Below are positions 24,222 to 36,504 of a DNA stretch of 64,000 nt, one piece after another. Every line of letters begins with the position of its first letter. The stretch's first letter is position 1. Made by a program: the position numbers and the translations under genes. Below the pieces are notes generated by a model, which had not been told where the DNA came from, made no database searches, and saw only the letters and a list, made by a program, of their open reading frames with translations. Source of the DNA: Tachypleus tridentatus (taxonomy: Eukaryota; Arthropoda; Merostomata; Xiphosura; Limulidae); contig NW_027467782.1 in the NCBI RefSeq assembly GCF_004210375.1, positions 22,175,276 through 22,239,275 of the forward strand, in the 5' to 3' direction.

Positions 24222-24569
24222 CGAAAATAAATAGGGGCATTTCATCAAATGTTCTACTGTCATAACAAAATAAATCACACCGATGGTCGCTTTAAGCTAG
24301 CAAACACAAGACGTTATGATAAAAAGAAACAAGGCTGTCACGCGCATTTTATTAACTAATAGGAAAATTCTTTTTTCGTCCTTGCTTCCAGTTTATTCAT
24401 ATCGAGGCACGTATCTATAAAAGCATTAGGATTTCGAAAACAAGTACAGACTTAAACCTCGTCCTATCGACTCGTCTTGTAAATTCAGCGGGCTTGAGTT
24501 ACCGCTTCAGCAAGCTCATTTCTCTTAGTAGTCTGGTTATGCGCTTTTCGAAACTCGTTCTTAGGTAAG

Positions 24570-25036
24570 TCTCGCTGAGCAGGTATTTGGGTATTGATGT
24601 TAAATACCCAGGAGGGTCAGGTACATCAGACCTCTTCCTCCCTTCCGAACGTTGATGGCGTCTGTCTTTCAGGGATAAGTTTTATAATAGCTTTGGGCCA
24701 AAGTAAAGTATAACTCCATACTCAGGTCCATTTCAGGGCACAGTTTATGCAAGAAAAGTTTTTTTTTTTCCTTTAGTTACTTCTTCCTTTTTTTATACAT
24801 TTTCTGTACTTCTTTTGATTTACATTTTGATTTTTTTGTATTTTTCATATATATATACACACATATATATATATATTTTTTTTCCATTAATATACATATT
24901 TTTTGTATTTTTCTCCTTTTTCTTCTTTTTGCTTTTCTCCATGGAGAAAATGCAACTACTACTAGTAATAACCATTTAAAAAAATAAATAAAATAAAATG
25001 AAAAATAAAAATAAAATAAAAATAAAAAAATAAAAA
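24570..25036 (+). mobile_element. Unidentified retroposon with 12-bp target duplication
   Basis: Flanked by identical TTCTTAGGTAAG at 24558-24569 and 25037-25048, and absent from hAT copy 1. It ends in a long A-rich tail built of AAATAAAA units (24975-25036), as expected for LINE-mediated retroposition on the plus strand. The body has a short palindromic TATTTGGGTATTG/TTAAATACCCA region, then pyrimidine-rich and (TA)n tracts. The segment around 24915-24970 resembles, in inverse orientation, the Jockey 3' UTR at 23660-23710. I do not recognise the 5' 200 bp. Confidence 0.75.
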
Positions 25037-25158
25037 TTCTTAGGTAAGTTTCGTGGCAAACGTACGTTTCAATATATTTTGTTTGTGCGTTCTTGGACCA
25101 GTACAATACTTTTCTCACAGCGCTCTGTGTTTTCATTTTCAGACCCTGTTTTTTTTTC

Positions 25159-26543
25159 ATGACTGCTTTTAAAAGAAGAAAAGTGGACTTTGAGTGTCAT
25201 GCTTTCAATGATGAATGGGAGAAAAGCACTTCTTTGTGGAAACAAGAAAACAGAAAGCTACTTGTGTGATATGCACAGAAAGTGTTGCCATTTTAAAAGA
25301 GTATAGTCTTCGGCGTCACTATGAAACAAAACATCGATCAACATATTTGAAATTTTCAGGAAAGTTCCGTTCTGAGAAATTTGAATCCATGATACGTGTT
25401 TTTGAATCTCAAAAGAATCTCTTCACGAGAAAGTTTGCTGAAAATAAATCTGTCACTCGTACAAGTTACAAAATAGTGCATAGGATGGCAGAGCGAGGAA
25501 AACCTTTTATTGACGACAACTTCATCAAAGAGTGTATGATGGAAGCAGCAAATGAGCTGTGTCCTGAAAAAGACAATTTCTCTGAAAGTATCAGACTTTC
25601 AGCAACTTCAGTTGTACGGAGAGCAGAAGAACTTGGAGAAAACATCGCATTACAGATACGCCAAAAAGCCAGAAACTCCCTATGGTATTCTCTGGCACAG
25701 GATGAGTCTACTGATCTCTCAAGTACGTCACAATTTCTCGTGTTCATTCATGGAGTTAATTTGGACTTTCAGATCACGGAAGAGTTGACATCAGTTTGCA
25801 GCATGCACGAAAGAACAACTGGAGAGGACATTTTCATGGAAGTGCATAAAACTTTGCAAGACTATAGCCTTCAGTGGAATCAGCTTAGAGGTGTTACAGT
25901 TGATGGAGGAAGAAACATGGCTGGAGTAAAGAAGGGTCTGGTTTCAGTCATTTCTGCAGTGAACTGCATACGGAGTCATGCACTTAAACATCGCCAGTTC
26001 AAGGCGTTTCTTGGAGAAATTGATTCGAATTTCTGTGACTTATTTTATCACACGGCGGTGAGGTGGCTCAGCTGCGGTAAAGTCTTGTCTCGTTTTTATA
26101 AGCTGAGAAGAGAAATGTATATATTTATTATCGAGAAATATAGAGCCGATCCACTTCTTTTTCAGAATCCTTTTGATATTGTCATTGATGACGTGACAGT
26201 GGAACTTCAGCTGGTGGTCATGGATTTGTAAGAAAATGACTTGTTCAAAGCAAATCACAGAAACAGACAACTTATTGCATTTTACAGCTACATTCCTGAA
26301 GATGATTTTCCAAAGCTGAAGAATTTCGCATCTGGTATGGCATCAGTGTTCGGAACAACTTATGTCTGCGAACAAGCATTTTCAAAAATGAAGTATGTGA
26401 AATCGGTACATCGATCAAGGTTGACTGATGAACATTTGAAAGCAATTCTAATGATTGGGTGCAGCAATTCAAAACCGAATATTGAAGATATTTCGAAAGC
26501 AAACGCCAATTTCATAAATCTCACTAACATTTTTGCGGCTTAG
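25159..26543 (+). pseudogene. hAT transposase (BED finger type), nearly full length
   Basis: Starts at ATG 25159 (MTAFKRRKVDFECHAFNDEW). One frameshift near 25220 leads into the long frame 25215-26231. The BED finger is CVICTES...RRHYETKH. The RNase-H-like core begins around LWYSLAQDESTDLSSTSQFL, whose Asp is the likely first catalytic residue, and continues through GVTVDGGRNMAG and HTAVRWLSCGKVLSRFY. A TAA at 26229-26231 stands where copy 1 has Gln. The same frame then continues with ENDLFKANHRNRQL and the hAT dimerisation region FASGMASVFGTTYVCEQAFS to the stop at 26541-26543. Compared with copy 1 it lacks the HLGGENLSHFQCFNEF segment before DPLLFQNPFD. Resembles GTF2IRD2/ZBED5-type hAT proteins. 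Inactive as it stands. Confidence 0.92.
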
Positions 26544-26841
26544 TGAAATTCAGATATGTACTCACTGTATGCGATGTGACAATTGCTTTTGCTAATGTGA
26601 CCTTCTTTGATAACGTTTTGGTAAATAAAAATGTTGGTTGTATTTCTGTTTGTTTTTTATTATATGTGTGTATTGCATGCTACTCCCACGTGGCTAATGT
26701 GGCATCCTAAACTTAGTGTTAAGTCTTTTACAGAGAGCTTTCGTTCTGGCTTATGAGTATTGAATATAATTATCATGTGGCCAACGCTTCTCATTCCCCA
26801 AGTAATCTGGCCCCCTGTGAAAAAAGTTTGGTGATCCCTGA

Positions 26842-29800
26842 GCTATACAGTTAAATAAACTTATTCTTACTGTACGACATCCTTATATGTTGTTGTGTCT
26901 AGTCACAGAGATCTACAAAAATCTAAATGTGTCCTTACTCTACAACATCCTTGCATGTTATTATGTCAAGTAACTCAGGCCTATAGTTGTACAAATTTGT
27001 TCTTACTCTACAATATTATTAAATGTTGTTGTATTTAGTCATTCAGTAGTACAGTTAAACAAACTTATAGTTACAATATAACTTCCTTACAAACTGTTGT
27101 ATCTTGTCACTCAGTAGTACAGTTAAACAAACTTATAGTTACAATATAACTTCCTTACAAACTGTTGTATCTAGTCACTCAGTAGTACAGTTAAACAAAC
27201 TTATAGTTACAATATAACTTCCTTACAAACTGTTGTATCTAGTCACTCAGTAGTACAGTTAAACAAACTTATAGTTACAATATAACTTCCTTACAAACTG
27301 TTGTATCTAGTCACTCAGTAGTACAGTTAAACAAACTTATAGTTACAATATAACCTTCTTACAAACTGTTGTATCTAGTCACTCAGTAGTACAGTTAAAC
27401 AAACTTATAGTTACAATATATCCTTCTTAAAACTGTTGTATCTAGTCACTCAGTAGTACAGTTAAACAAACTTGTAATTACAATATAACTTCATTACAAA
27501 CTGTTGTATCTAGTCAGTCAGGTGTACATTTATAATAATTTGGTCTTACAAGACAAGATCATTACATTTTATTGTGTCTGGTCACTTCACTCTACAGTAT
27601 CCTTTCGTGTTTTGTGTCTATTCACTTAGAAATACAACGAACCTAACTTGTTCTTACACTACAACAGCGTTACATACTGTTGTATCGAGTCACTCAACTG
27701 TACAAGCATCCACATTTCTTGTTGTTTTTTTACAAATTGTAAGATACCACTTGGCCTAATCATTCTGCTGTAAAGGTATCCAAACTTGTTCTTATTCTAC
27801 AACATCCTTACGTGTTATTGTTTCTAATTACTCAGACGTACAGCTATACAAACTTGTTCCTACTTTACAATATCCTAATATATTATTATTTTTAGTCAAG
27901 GAGCAGTCGTTACACTTTTTTCAAACTTATTGTTACTGTACAATAAACTTACATATTATTGTGTCTAGTAAGTCAGATCTGCAGTTATAGAAACTTGTTC
28001 TTACTCTACAACATCCTTACATGTTGTTGTGTCTAGTTACTTAGATCTCCAATTATCCAAACTTCCTGGTTCTCTAAAAAATCTTTTCGTACTGCTTTGT
28101 CTCGTAATTCAGGTCTACAGTTATCCAAACTTATCCTTACTCTACAACATCCTGACATGTTGTTGTGTCTAGTAATTCAGGTCTGTTGTTATACAAACTT
28201 GTTCTTACTCTACAACATCCTGATATGTTGTTGTGTCTAGTAATCCAGGTCTGTTGTTATACAAACTTATCCTTACTCTACAACATCCTGACATGTTGTT
28301 GTGTCTAGTAATCCAGGTCTGTTGTTATACAAACTTGTCCTTACTCTACAACATCCTGACATGTTGTTGTGTCTAGTAATTCAGGTCTGTTGTTATACAA
28401 ACTTGTTCTTACTCTACAACATCCTGACATGTTGTTGTGTCTAGTAATCCAGGTCTGTTGTTATCCAAACTTATGCTTACTTTACAACATCCTGACATGT
28501 TGTTGTGTCTAGTAATCCAGGTCTGTTGTTAAACAAACTTGTTCTTACTCTACAACATTCTTAAATGTTGTTGTGTTCAGTCACTCAGTAGTATAGTTAA
28601 ACAAACCTGTAGTTACAATATAACTTCCTAGAAACTGTTGTATCATGTCAGTCAGCTGTACATTTATCACAATTTGTTCTTACAAGACATTATTAGATTG
28701 TATTGGGTCACTCTGCTCCATTATTACAGAAACTTCTTCTTACTCAACAACAACTTTACATGCTGTTGTGTCTAGTCAGTCAGTTGAGCAGTTATCCAAA
28801 CTTGTTCTTATAAAACTACATACTCATATTTTATTATGTCTAGCACTCTGCTCTTGAGTTATACAAACTTCTTATTACTCTATAACATCTTTACGTGTTT
28901 TTGTATCTAGTCATTCAGATTTAAATTTATACAATCTTGTTCTTACTCTACAACATCCCTACATGTTATTGTGTCTAGTTTCTCAGTTCTACAGTTATCC
29001 AAACTTCCTGGTACTTACTCTTACATATTGTTATATCATATAACTCAGCTTAACAATTATCCAAAAGTGTCCTTACAAAACTACTTCCTCACATTCTATT
29101 CTGTCTGGTCACTCAGCTCTACAGTTTTCCAAACGTGTTCTTACTCATGTTGTGTCTAGTAACTCAGGTTTACAGTTATACAAACTTGTTTATACTCTAA
29201 AACATTCTTATATGTTGTTGTGTTTACTCACTGAGTGGTAGAGTCATACAATCTTGTTGTTACACTACAACATCCTTATATACTATTGTATCTAGTCAGT
29301 CACTGTATATTTATCTCCATTTTTCTTACAAAACAACATCATTACATTCTATTGTGTCTCATCACTCCTCTCCTCAGTTATCCAAACTTGTTCATACTCT
29401 ACAACATACTTACATCTTTTTGTGTCTATTCATTCAGTTGTACAGTTATCCAAATGTTTTAGTTTTTGTACAAATAATCAAATACTACTGTGTCCAGTCA
29501 CTCTGCTGTAAAGGTATCAAAATTTGTTCTTACTCTACAACATTTATATGTTGTGTCTAGTTGCTCAGCTGTACAGTTCACCAAGCATGTTCATACACTA
29601 CAACAATATTACATGTTATGTCTAGTCTCTGAGATCCAGAGTTATCCAAACTTGTTGTTACTCTTCGAAATCCTTAGATAATGTTGTGTCTAGCCATTCG
29701 ACCCTACAGTTATTCAAATTTGTTGTAGCTTTACAACATCCTAACATATTGTTGTGTGTAGTTACTCATCTCTATTGTTATTCAAACTTGTTCTTATACA

Positions 29801-31350
29801 ACAATATTCTTACTTGCTGTTGTATGTATTCACTAAGCTCTACATTTACCCAAAGATATTGTTACTCTGCAACTTCCTTACATGCTATTGTATCAAGTAA
29901 CTCAGGTCTACAGTTATACAAAGTTGTTATTACTCTACAATATCATTACATATTGTTCTTTCTACTCACTCAGAACTACAGTTATCCAACCTTGTAGGTA
30001 CGCTTCAAAACACCAACATTATGTTGAGTCTGGTCACTCAGATGTGCAGTTATCCAAATTTCTTACACTACAACATACTTACATACTGTTGTGACTAGTC
30101 AATCACCTGTACAATAGCTGTACACCTATCGAAACCTGTTCTTCCACTATAACATTATTACATTCTGTTGTTTCTGATCAATAAGCTGTACAGTTATCCA
30201 AACTTGTTGTTACTCTATAACATTGTATCTTACTGTTGTGTCTAATTCTACAATTATAAAAAGTTGCTCTTATTCAAATCCACACATATTGTGTTTAATC
30301 ACTCAGCTTTACAGTTATCCAAATTTGTTCTTACTGAACAACATCCTTACATGTTGTTGTGTCTAGTCACTCAACTCTAAAGTTATCAGTACTTGTTCTT
30401 ATAATACAACATCCTTGCTTCCCATTTTGTCAACACACTAAGCTGTACAGTTATCCAAACTAGTTGTTAAACTAAAACTTCCTTCCATACTGTTGTATCT
30501 AGTCAGTCAGTTGCACAGTTATCCAAACTTTTTCTAATAAATCTACATCCTTACATTCTATTATGTCTGGTCACTCTGCTCTTTAGTTATACAAATGTGT
30601 TATCTCTCTACATCTTTACATGTTGTTATGTCTAGTAACTCAGGTTTACAGTTATACAAACTTGTTCTTACTCTACAACATCCCTACATTATGACGTGTC
30701 TAGTTACTCAGATCTACAGATATTCAAACTTTCTGGTACTCTTAAAAATCCTTACATATTGTTATGTCTAGTAACTCAGGTTTACAGTTATACAAACTTG
30801 TTCTTACTCTACAACATACCTACATTATGACGTGTCTAGTTACTCAGATCTACAGATATTCAAACTTTCTGGTACTCTTAAAAATCCTTACATATTGTTA
30901 TGTCTAGTAGCTCCGGGGTACAGTTGTTGTGTCTATTCACTCAGATATATAGTTATACAAACTTGTTATTACTCTACAACATCCTTACATGTTGTTGTGT
31001 CTGGTCACTCAGCTGTACAGCTGTCCAAACTTGTTGTTACTCTACAACATCCTTACATGTTCTTGTGTCTAGTCACTCAGCTGTACAACTATCCAAACTT
31101 GTTGTTACTCTACAACTTCCTTACATGTTGTTGTGTCTAGTCACTCAGCTGTACAACTATCCAAACTTGTTGTTACACTACATCTTTCTTATATACTGTT
31201 GTATCTCGTTAGACAGCTGAACAGTTATCAAAAAGTGTCCTTACAAAACTACATCCTTACATTCTATGGTGTCTGGCTACTCAGCTCTACAGTTATACAA
31301 ACTTGTTCGTACTCTAAAACATCCTTACATGTTGTTGTGTCTCCTATCTG
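26842..31350. repeat. 68-bp minisatellite array, about 65 units
   Basis: Units of about 68 bp contain ACTCTACAACATCCTTACAT, GTTGTTGTGTCTAGTCACTC and a TACAGTTATCCAAACTTGTT block. Overall divergence is high, but there are homogenised sub-blocks. About seven near-identical AGTAGTACAGTTAAACAAAC units lie at 27045-27520. About seven CTGACATGTTGTTGTGTCTA units lie at 28140-28560. A duplicated two-unit block with TTATGACGTGTCTAGTTACT lies at 30630-30900. The many open frames of 60-106 codons in it are by-products of few plus-strand stops and a period not divisible by three. Confidence 0.95.
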
Positions 31351-31354
31351 AGAA

Positions 31355-31835
31355 TAGGCACACACATAGACCAAGAACAAACAAACAATAAATCCCAAGA
31401 TACAATAAACTACAAAATCATATACTGCTGCATACCATATGTTCCCGACATCAGCGAAAAAATAACCAACATTTGGAAAAGACATAACAAAACACAACAT
31501 TCCAGGAAACACCAAATCTATTCAATAACCATGTACAAAACTGAAGTCCATACTATGTAAAAACACAACACCAACATAATTTATAAAATACAATGCAATA
31601 ACTGCCACGACTTCAAAACTACAGAAACAAGAAGAAAAATGGAAACTAGATTCAATGAACCTACAAAAAAACAAAACAGAAAACATCTTCACACGTTTTT
31701 GAACACTGCAAATCAAATTAAAACAACATAACCACAGAAAACAACCAGATATTAAGAAGGGAACCAAATACAAAAACGCAAAATCAAAGAAGCTTTACTT
31801 ATACAGCAACTAAAACCAAAATTAAATCATTATAA
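31355..31835 (+). pseudogene. Penelope-like element, C-terminal GIY-YIG remnant
   Basis: The plus-strand frame has IPYVPDISEKITNIW, then NIIYKIQCNNCHDFKTTET and RRKMETRFNE, and ends with KRKIKEALLIQQLKPKLN. This order is that of the C-terminal endonuclease of PLEs: an IPYV entry, then the GIY-YIG domain, where the second motif should follow the Cys-x2-Cys pair, then the EALLI/LN end. The YIG residues are replaced and three in-frame TAA codons are present (about 31558, 31705 and 31755). The reverse transcriptase is absent, so the copy is 5' truncated. It begins right where the 68-bp array ends. Confidence 0.72.
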
Positions 31836-31839
31836 ATTG

Positions 31840-32070
31840 TTTTGAATTTCGAGAAAACTACTCGAGGCCTATCTTCGCTAGCCGTTCCTAATTTAGCAGT
31901 GTTAGACGAGAGGGAAGGCAGCTAGTCATCACCACCCACTGCCATCTCTTGGGCAAGTCTTTTACCAATGGATAGTGGGATTGACCATCACATTATAATT
32001 TCCCCATGGCTGAAAGGGCGAGCATGTATGGTGTGACGGGAATTCGAATACGCGAACCTCAGATTACACA
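31840..32070 (-). mobile_element. SINE-A copy, diverged
   Basis: Minus-strand body and middle of the family (GCTAGCCGTTCCTAATTTAG, TGGCTGAAAGGGCGAGCATG). The head is partly present to ACCTCAGATTACA. Confidence 0.9.
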
Positions 32071-34411
32071 TTAATTTTGGCTAACAACTCTGAACGACAC
32101 GAGTATATTCATTATTCAGATTTGGCAAACTTGATTCTTCATTTTCAGTCGATCCATGGCGTCGTTTTACATGAACATTTTGATTTAATGAGTATAATTT
32201 AGTCATTATTAATTACTGTTGTGTAGTGTTATGTCTAATTATTGATTAATATTAAGTGTTTTCTGGTGTTAATTATTAGTATTAAGTGTCATTGATATTA
32301 CCGTTGAGTTTCGCAACAGGTAATAATTGAGATTGTTTGTAATAAAATAAAATAGTGGTACCTTTTCAAATGTGACTTCTGGCATTTTTTGAGATGTGCA
32401 TACTCTTTATTATGTTACATGCTGATGAAGATGCATTTTGTTACTGACTGACATCCATGTTGATGTTTTCTCATCTGTTGCAAGATACTGCACGTTCTGT
32501 ACCATGGCTGAGGGGTATGACTTCTTTCAGGTCTCTTTTTGGATGGTTTTGACGTTCCAAGTTGATCTGTACATGTATTCCTTTGTTTTCCAATGTCAAA
32601 ATTTTGCGTAGAAAAGGGTGTTAAATAACCTTTCTAAATGTGACCATTTTTTGGTAGCATTATTGTTCCTATGACGCCAAACAAGTTATAAATGTCCTTC
32701 ACTTACATGCCTTTCAACTGCTATTTATATCTGCTATGGTTATTGCAACATTTCTTGAAGTAATTATTCAGAATTATCTCAGTAAAGTGTACTCAACCCT
32801 CTTTATACTCTAAATTTTTGTTTATAATGTACTGAACCCTCAGTTTACTCAGATGTTTGGTTTATAGTGTACCCAACTTTTTGCAACTAATGGATTTAAT
32901 GACCCCCATTGGTAACTCTCAGATTAATTGTATAATCACTGCATTTAGTTTTATGGAAACAACTTTTTTTTTTGGTTATGTGTAGAAATGACCATGCTCT
33001 TAATTTCACCTGAAAAGATGATCAGAGAAATGTTAAAACAAAATTATTACTTGTCTTAATTCGAGGCTTTTTCTTATGTGGATGAGTTTGTGTTCCCAAA
33101 TGTATTTGAAAACGTTACAAGAAAAGTAAATTTCATGAATAAAAAACAAATGTACTTTCTTCTATAAGATTACACACACAGGTGCTGACTTTCACACACA
33201 TGCAGTTATATCTAATATTTCATTGTTCACCCACAAAATTAGGTTTATGATAAAGTTTATTTGGAATTTGTGGAAGCAATTGGTGTATGACAATAGTTTA
33301 AAAAAAAACATCAGTATACTTTGCAAAACGTTTTCCAATTTAAATCTTATAAATTGGATGGACTTTGCATGTTAATTCACTGGGATCATATAAATTATTT
33401 TTATAAATGTGACCCGTCTACTAAATTTCATATAAACATATACGAATAATTAAGTTGCAAAGTGCGTTATTTTCAGTTGCATTATTCTCTATATATTTTC
33501 CTTGTTGCAACAGTGCACATATTACTAAAAGTTGGAATTTCTTAATAAACCACATACATACACAAACAGAAGTTATATAAAAAGAAACAAATCTAATATG
33601 TAAGTGGTGCATATATATTGTACTATGATTAGCATTATATGAATAAGGGGAATTTTCAATTTCATATTATTTATTAGTGGAGACATTATTACATCCAGGG
33701 TAACTCTACTGTAAGAAGTAAAATCTAGCACTGATAATTGTTCATTCAGTTTAACTACACTGGATACACTAATTCCAGAGTCATCATAACCTGTCACTAA
33801 TTTATATAAGCTTGTTCATAAATTATTTGAAAAAAAAATCTCAGAACAAACACTTTTTGTGCTTTTAATTGATGTGCAAGAGCTGTTATCTTTCTTTGTC
33901 TCTTTGTATAAAGAAAATAAGAACTATTATATATGTCATTGACAGTTTATTACTAGTTTCATTTATAACATAAACAAACGAAAAAAATGTATAAAAAAAC
34001 TGTATGATGCTCTCACAACTCTGTAAATAACATTTTTCCATAAGTTGAAAACGGATTTTATAATAAAAAGAATATTGATCAGGGAATATATGTATATGAT
34101 GTCATGGTAACAGAAGTGGAAAAGTGAAATACAAGGAAGATAATAATCACTTTAAAAAAACATTTATCACTTCCATGTGGTGCAAAAATTTAGTTAAATA
34201 TAAGTTTATGTTCTTGGATTTTGCAATGATACTTTTTTTGTGGGGATCATGTCATAAAACCAGTATACTCATGTCACCAATGCCATTGTGATTTGGAAAG
34301 TTGAGATGTTTGGGATCTGAGGGTTTCAGGGTGTCATTGCGTACAAGTCAGAGATGTTTACGTCCAGTAAAGCAAATAAATAAGTAATGCAGTCGGATTT
34401 AAATTGGTCTT
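32071..34411. other. No recognisable feature in about 2.3 kb
   Basis: T-rich DNA. Minus-strand open frames at 33421-33612 and 33573-33797 show no domain. No terminal repeats or SINEs are visible. Confidence 0.4.
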
Positions 34412-34834
34412 TTACGTGAAAGGTAGAACTGGAGAGATTTGATAAGTTAGTGATATAATCACATGCAAGACAAATAGCTTGCCAACACAGACCAGTTCTG
34501 TCAGTTTGTACAAGTGAAGGTGATTGATTCTGTCTGTAATTTGGAATTTACTGGACAGTCTTTGAAATTCCTTTTTACATTTGAAAGAAACTGAAAGTGG
34601 AGCGATAAAAATGTCGAGAGATGTGTTTTCTTTTGTCAGTAAGGTAATGTTGCATTGGATAGTTCTACCACTCTGTCTAGTTGAAGGAAGGTATGTAAAG
34701 ACTAAAGGATCTCTGTCACTATGTGGTTTGTCTTTAGACCAGAGACAGCTTGCAATGAAGAATATGGCAAGTTTAGCCTTTTTATTGGTGTTGTTGGGAT
34801 AATTCTGATGTGTAGAAATAATGAGTAACGTCAT
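34412..34834 (-). pseudogene. Possible retroelement fragment (140-codon open frame)
   Basis: A minus-strand frame of 140 codons, the longest unexplained one in this part of the window. The passage DRDPLVFTYLPSTRQSGRTI followed by IAPLSVSFKCKKEFQRL resembles a layout (PLVLTYxP ... RPLxxFRRxxNLKDxLV) that I know from the region between reverse transcriptase and GIY-YIG domain in some PLE-type proteins. That similarity is by eye only. The start Met is not necessarily real, since no other domains follow. It could instead be a chance frame. Confidence 0.3.
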
Positions 34835-35640
34835 TTGTAATGTCAGAGTATAGACATCTCAAATGTAGGAATTGACCCTGAAAGGTAGTGTTTGTACCAA
34901 GAAAGATAGAAATAATTAAAATGTAAATAGAAAGAGCTCTCAGTGCATTTGTAATGTACGTTAGCAGCAAATGTAGATCTGGAAATGCCAGTAATGATGT
35001 CTAAAAAAGATCTGTATATTTAAGAGACTGAGAAAAAACAAAATGAGATCATCTTTTACAAATCATTCAATGACAATCTCACTCTCTGTTTAAAGAAATT
35101 CAACACAAAGAGTACTGAAGAAATTAACAAATCTTGGTAACAGCTTTTAATATGTGTTACTTGTGTTCAACAGGAAGTAATGCTTAGAAGTGGTGGCAAC
35201 TGTGTGTCTCATGTTTGTTTAGGTTTTGAACCAGCTGTTTACTATGTCTGAAATTTGTTGAAAATAACTAACGTTTAGTTTTGGTATCAGCTGTTTAACT
35301 CCAAGATTGTATAACATGAACCAATGTTTAACCTTAAAAGAAACTGTTTAACATATTCCTAGACTTTTCAACAGGCAACTGTTAATGTTACATCACTTTT
35401 AATCTTGATGATAACACAATTTCTGACTTGTTCAACAGGAACTGATATAGAAATATATAATTTTTTAATCCTGTTAACAGATGGATAGGGTTATTTAGTA
35501 TGCTTCAACATAGTTTAACAGGAACTAACATAAGAATGCTAAGCTGTTGTTAACAAACAGTTACAGACACTATTATTTCTTTCAATATGACATACATACA
35601 GATTTCTTTTGATCTCTCCTTTCATCTCTCGCCCATGTGT
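34835..35640. other. No clear feature; faint degenerate repetition
   Basis: From about 35160 the words CAACAGG and TTTAACAGGAACT recur at irregular 60-100 bp intervals, suggesting a very old tandem repeat. Nothing coding is visible. Confidence 0.35.
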
Positions 35641-36490
35641 TTATTTTAGTATATGCTATTTCTGGTGCATAAATTGGTAATGCATATGCAAATATTCATT
35701 ATGTAGTAACTCCTAAGGTGCTTTATTTGTACATGCGTGTGCAGGTGTATAAATTGGTACTTGTTCTCACAGATTATTTTATAGTGGTTTGCACAGGTGC
35801 TTTTTTCTACATGCGCATGCAGGTAATGGTTTGATTTATAGATCCATGCACATTTGGTTATTTTTGTACTTGCATGCACAGGTATCTAATTTGATATATG
35901 TGAGTTTAGGTGTTTATTGTTGCAAAGGCACACACAGATGTGTAAATTGGTACATGCACTCACAGGTAGTTATTTTATAGTTGTTTGCCCAGGTGTTTGT
36001 TTGTGTAAGTTGGTACATGGACGTTTAAATGTTTATTCTAGCACATTTGCACACAGATATGCAAAATGGTTAATGCAGGCACACGAACTTACCTTCGTAG
36101 ACGCACGTGCAAGTGCATAATTTGTAAACGCGGGAACAGGTGCTTATTTTCATACGTGCCATTGCTAGTGTTTATTTTGTAGTTGTGCGTATAAATTATT
36201 TTATCAACTCTCATGCAGATCCAGAAATTCGTAGAGGAACATGCAGGTGCTTATTTTGTTCATGTGCTTGTAGGTGTTGATTTTGTAGTTGTACACACAT
36301 ATGTGCTTTTTCTCGTGTATGCCAGCGATTTTAATAAATTAAATTATTAGATGTGCTGAAAGGTGTTGAATTTCTTTTATGCGCCTGTAGATTCATATTT
36401 ACTTACATTTGTACAAAATTAGTAAATTGGAAAAAAAGGTTGCTGGTGTTGTAATTCTTAGATGCGTGTATAGGTGCTTATATTTTCACA
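35641..36490. repeat. Diverged complex satellite, block 1
   Basis: Recurrent short words such as GCACAGGTGTTTATTTT, TAAATTGGTACATG and AGCACATTTGCACACAG at 35-45 bp spacing, set in a longer order. The same words in a similar order recur at 63548-64000, so this is a dispersed higher-order repeat family. Confidence 0.7.
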
Positions 36491-36504
36491 TAAGAAGGCA
36501 AGTA

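Larger units (their letters stand above)
23882..26841 (+). mobile_element. hAT transposon copy 2 with nested insertions
   Basis: Ends are inverted: CAGGGGTCACCAAAC on the left and GTTTGGTGATCCCTG on the right. The 8-bp flanks AACTATAC and AGCTATAC are the hAT-type target duplication with one difference. Insertions of a SINE (23950-24221) and a retroposon (24570-25036) enlarge it to 2960 bp. Both are absent from copy 1 at the corresponding places, which confirms that they are secondary. Confidence 0.93.

Noticed and set aside
24777..25160. 127-codon minus-strand frame
   Set aside because: It runs through the A-rich and TA-rich tail of a retroposon and the 5' end of the hAT; the peptide is low complexity.
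28645..31351. Many plus-strand open frames of 60-106 codons with similar Ser/Leu/Tyr/Cys-rich peptides
   Set aside because: They are translations of the 68-bp minisatellite. The period is not a multiple of three, so the same sequence is read in all frames, and no start, splice or domain context supports coding.
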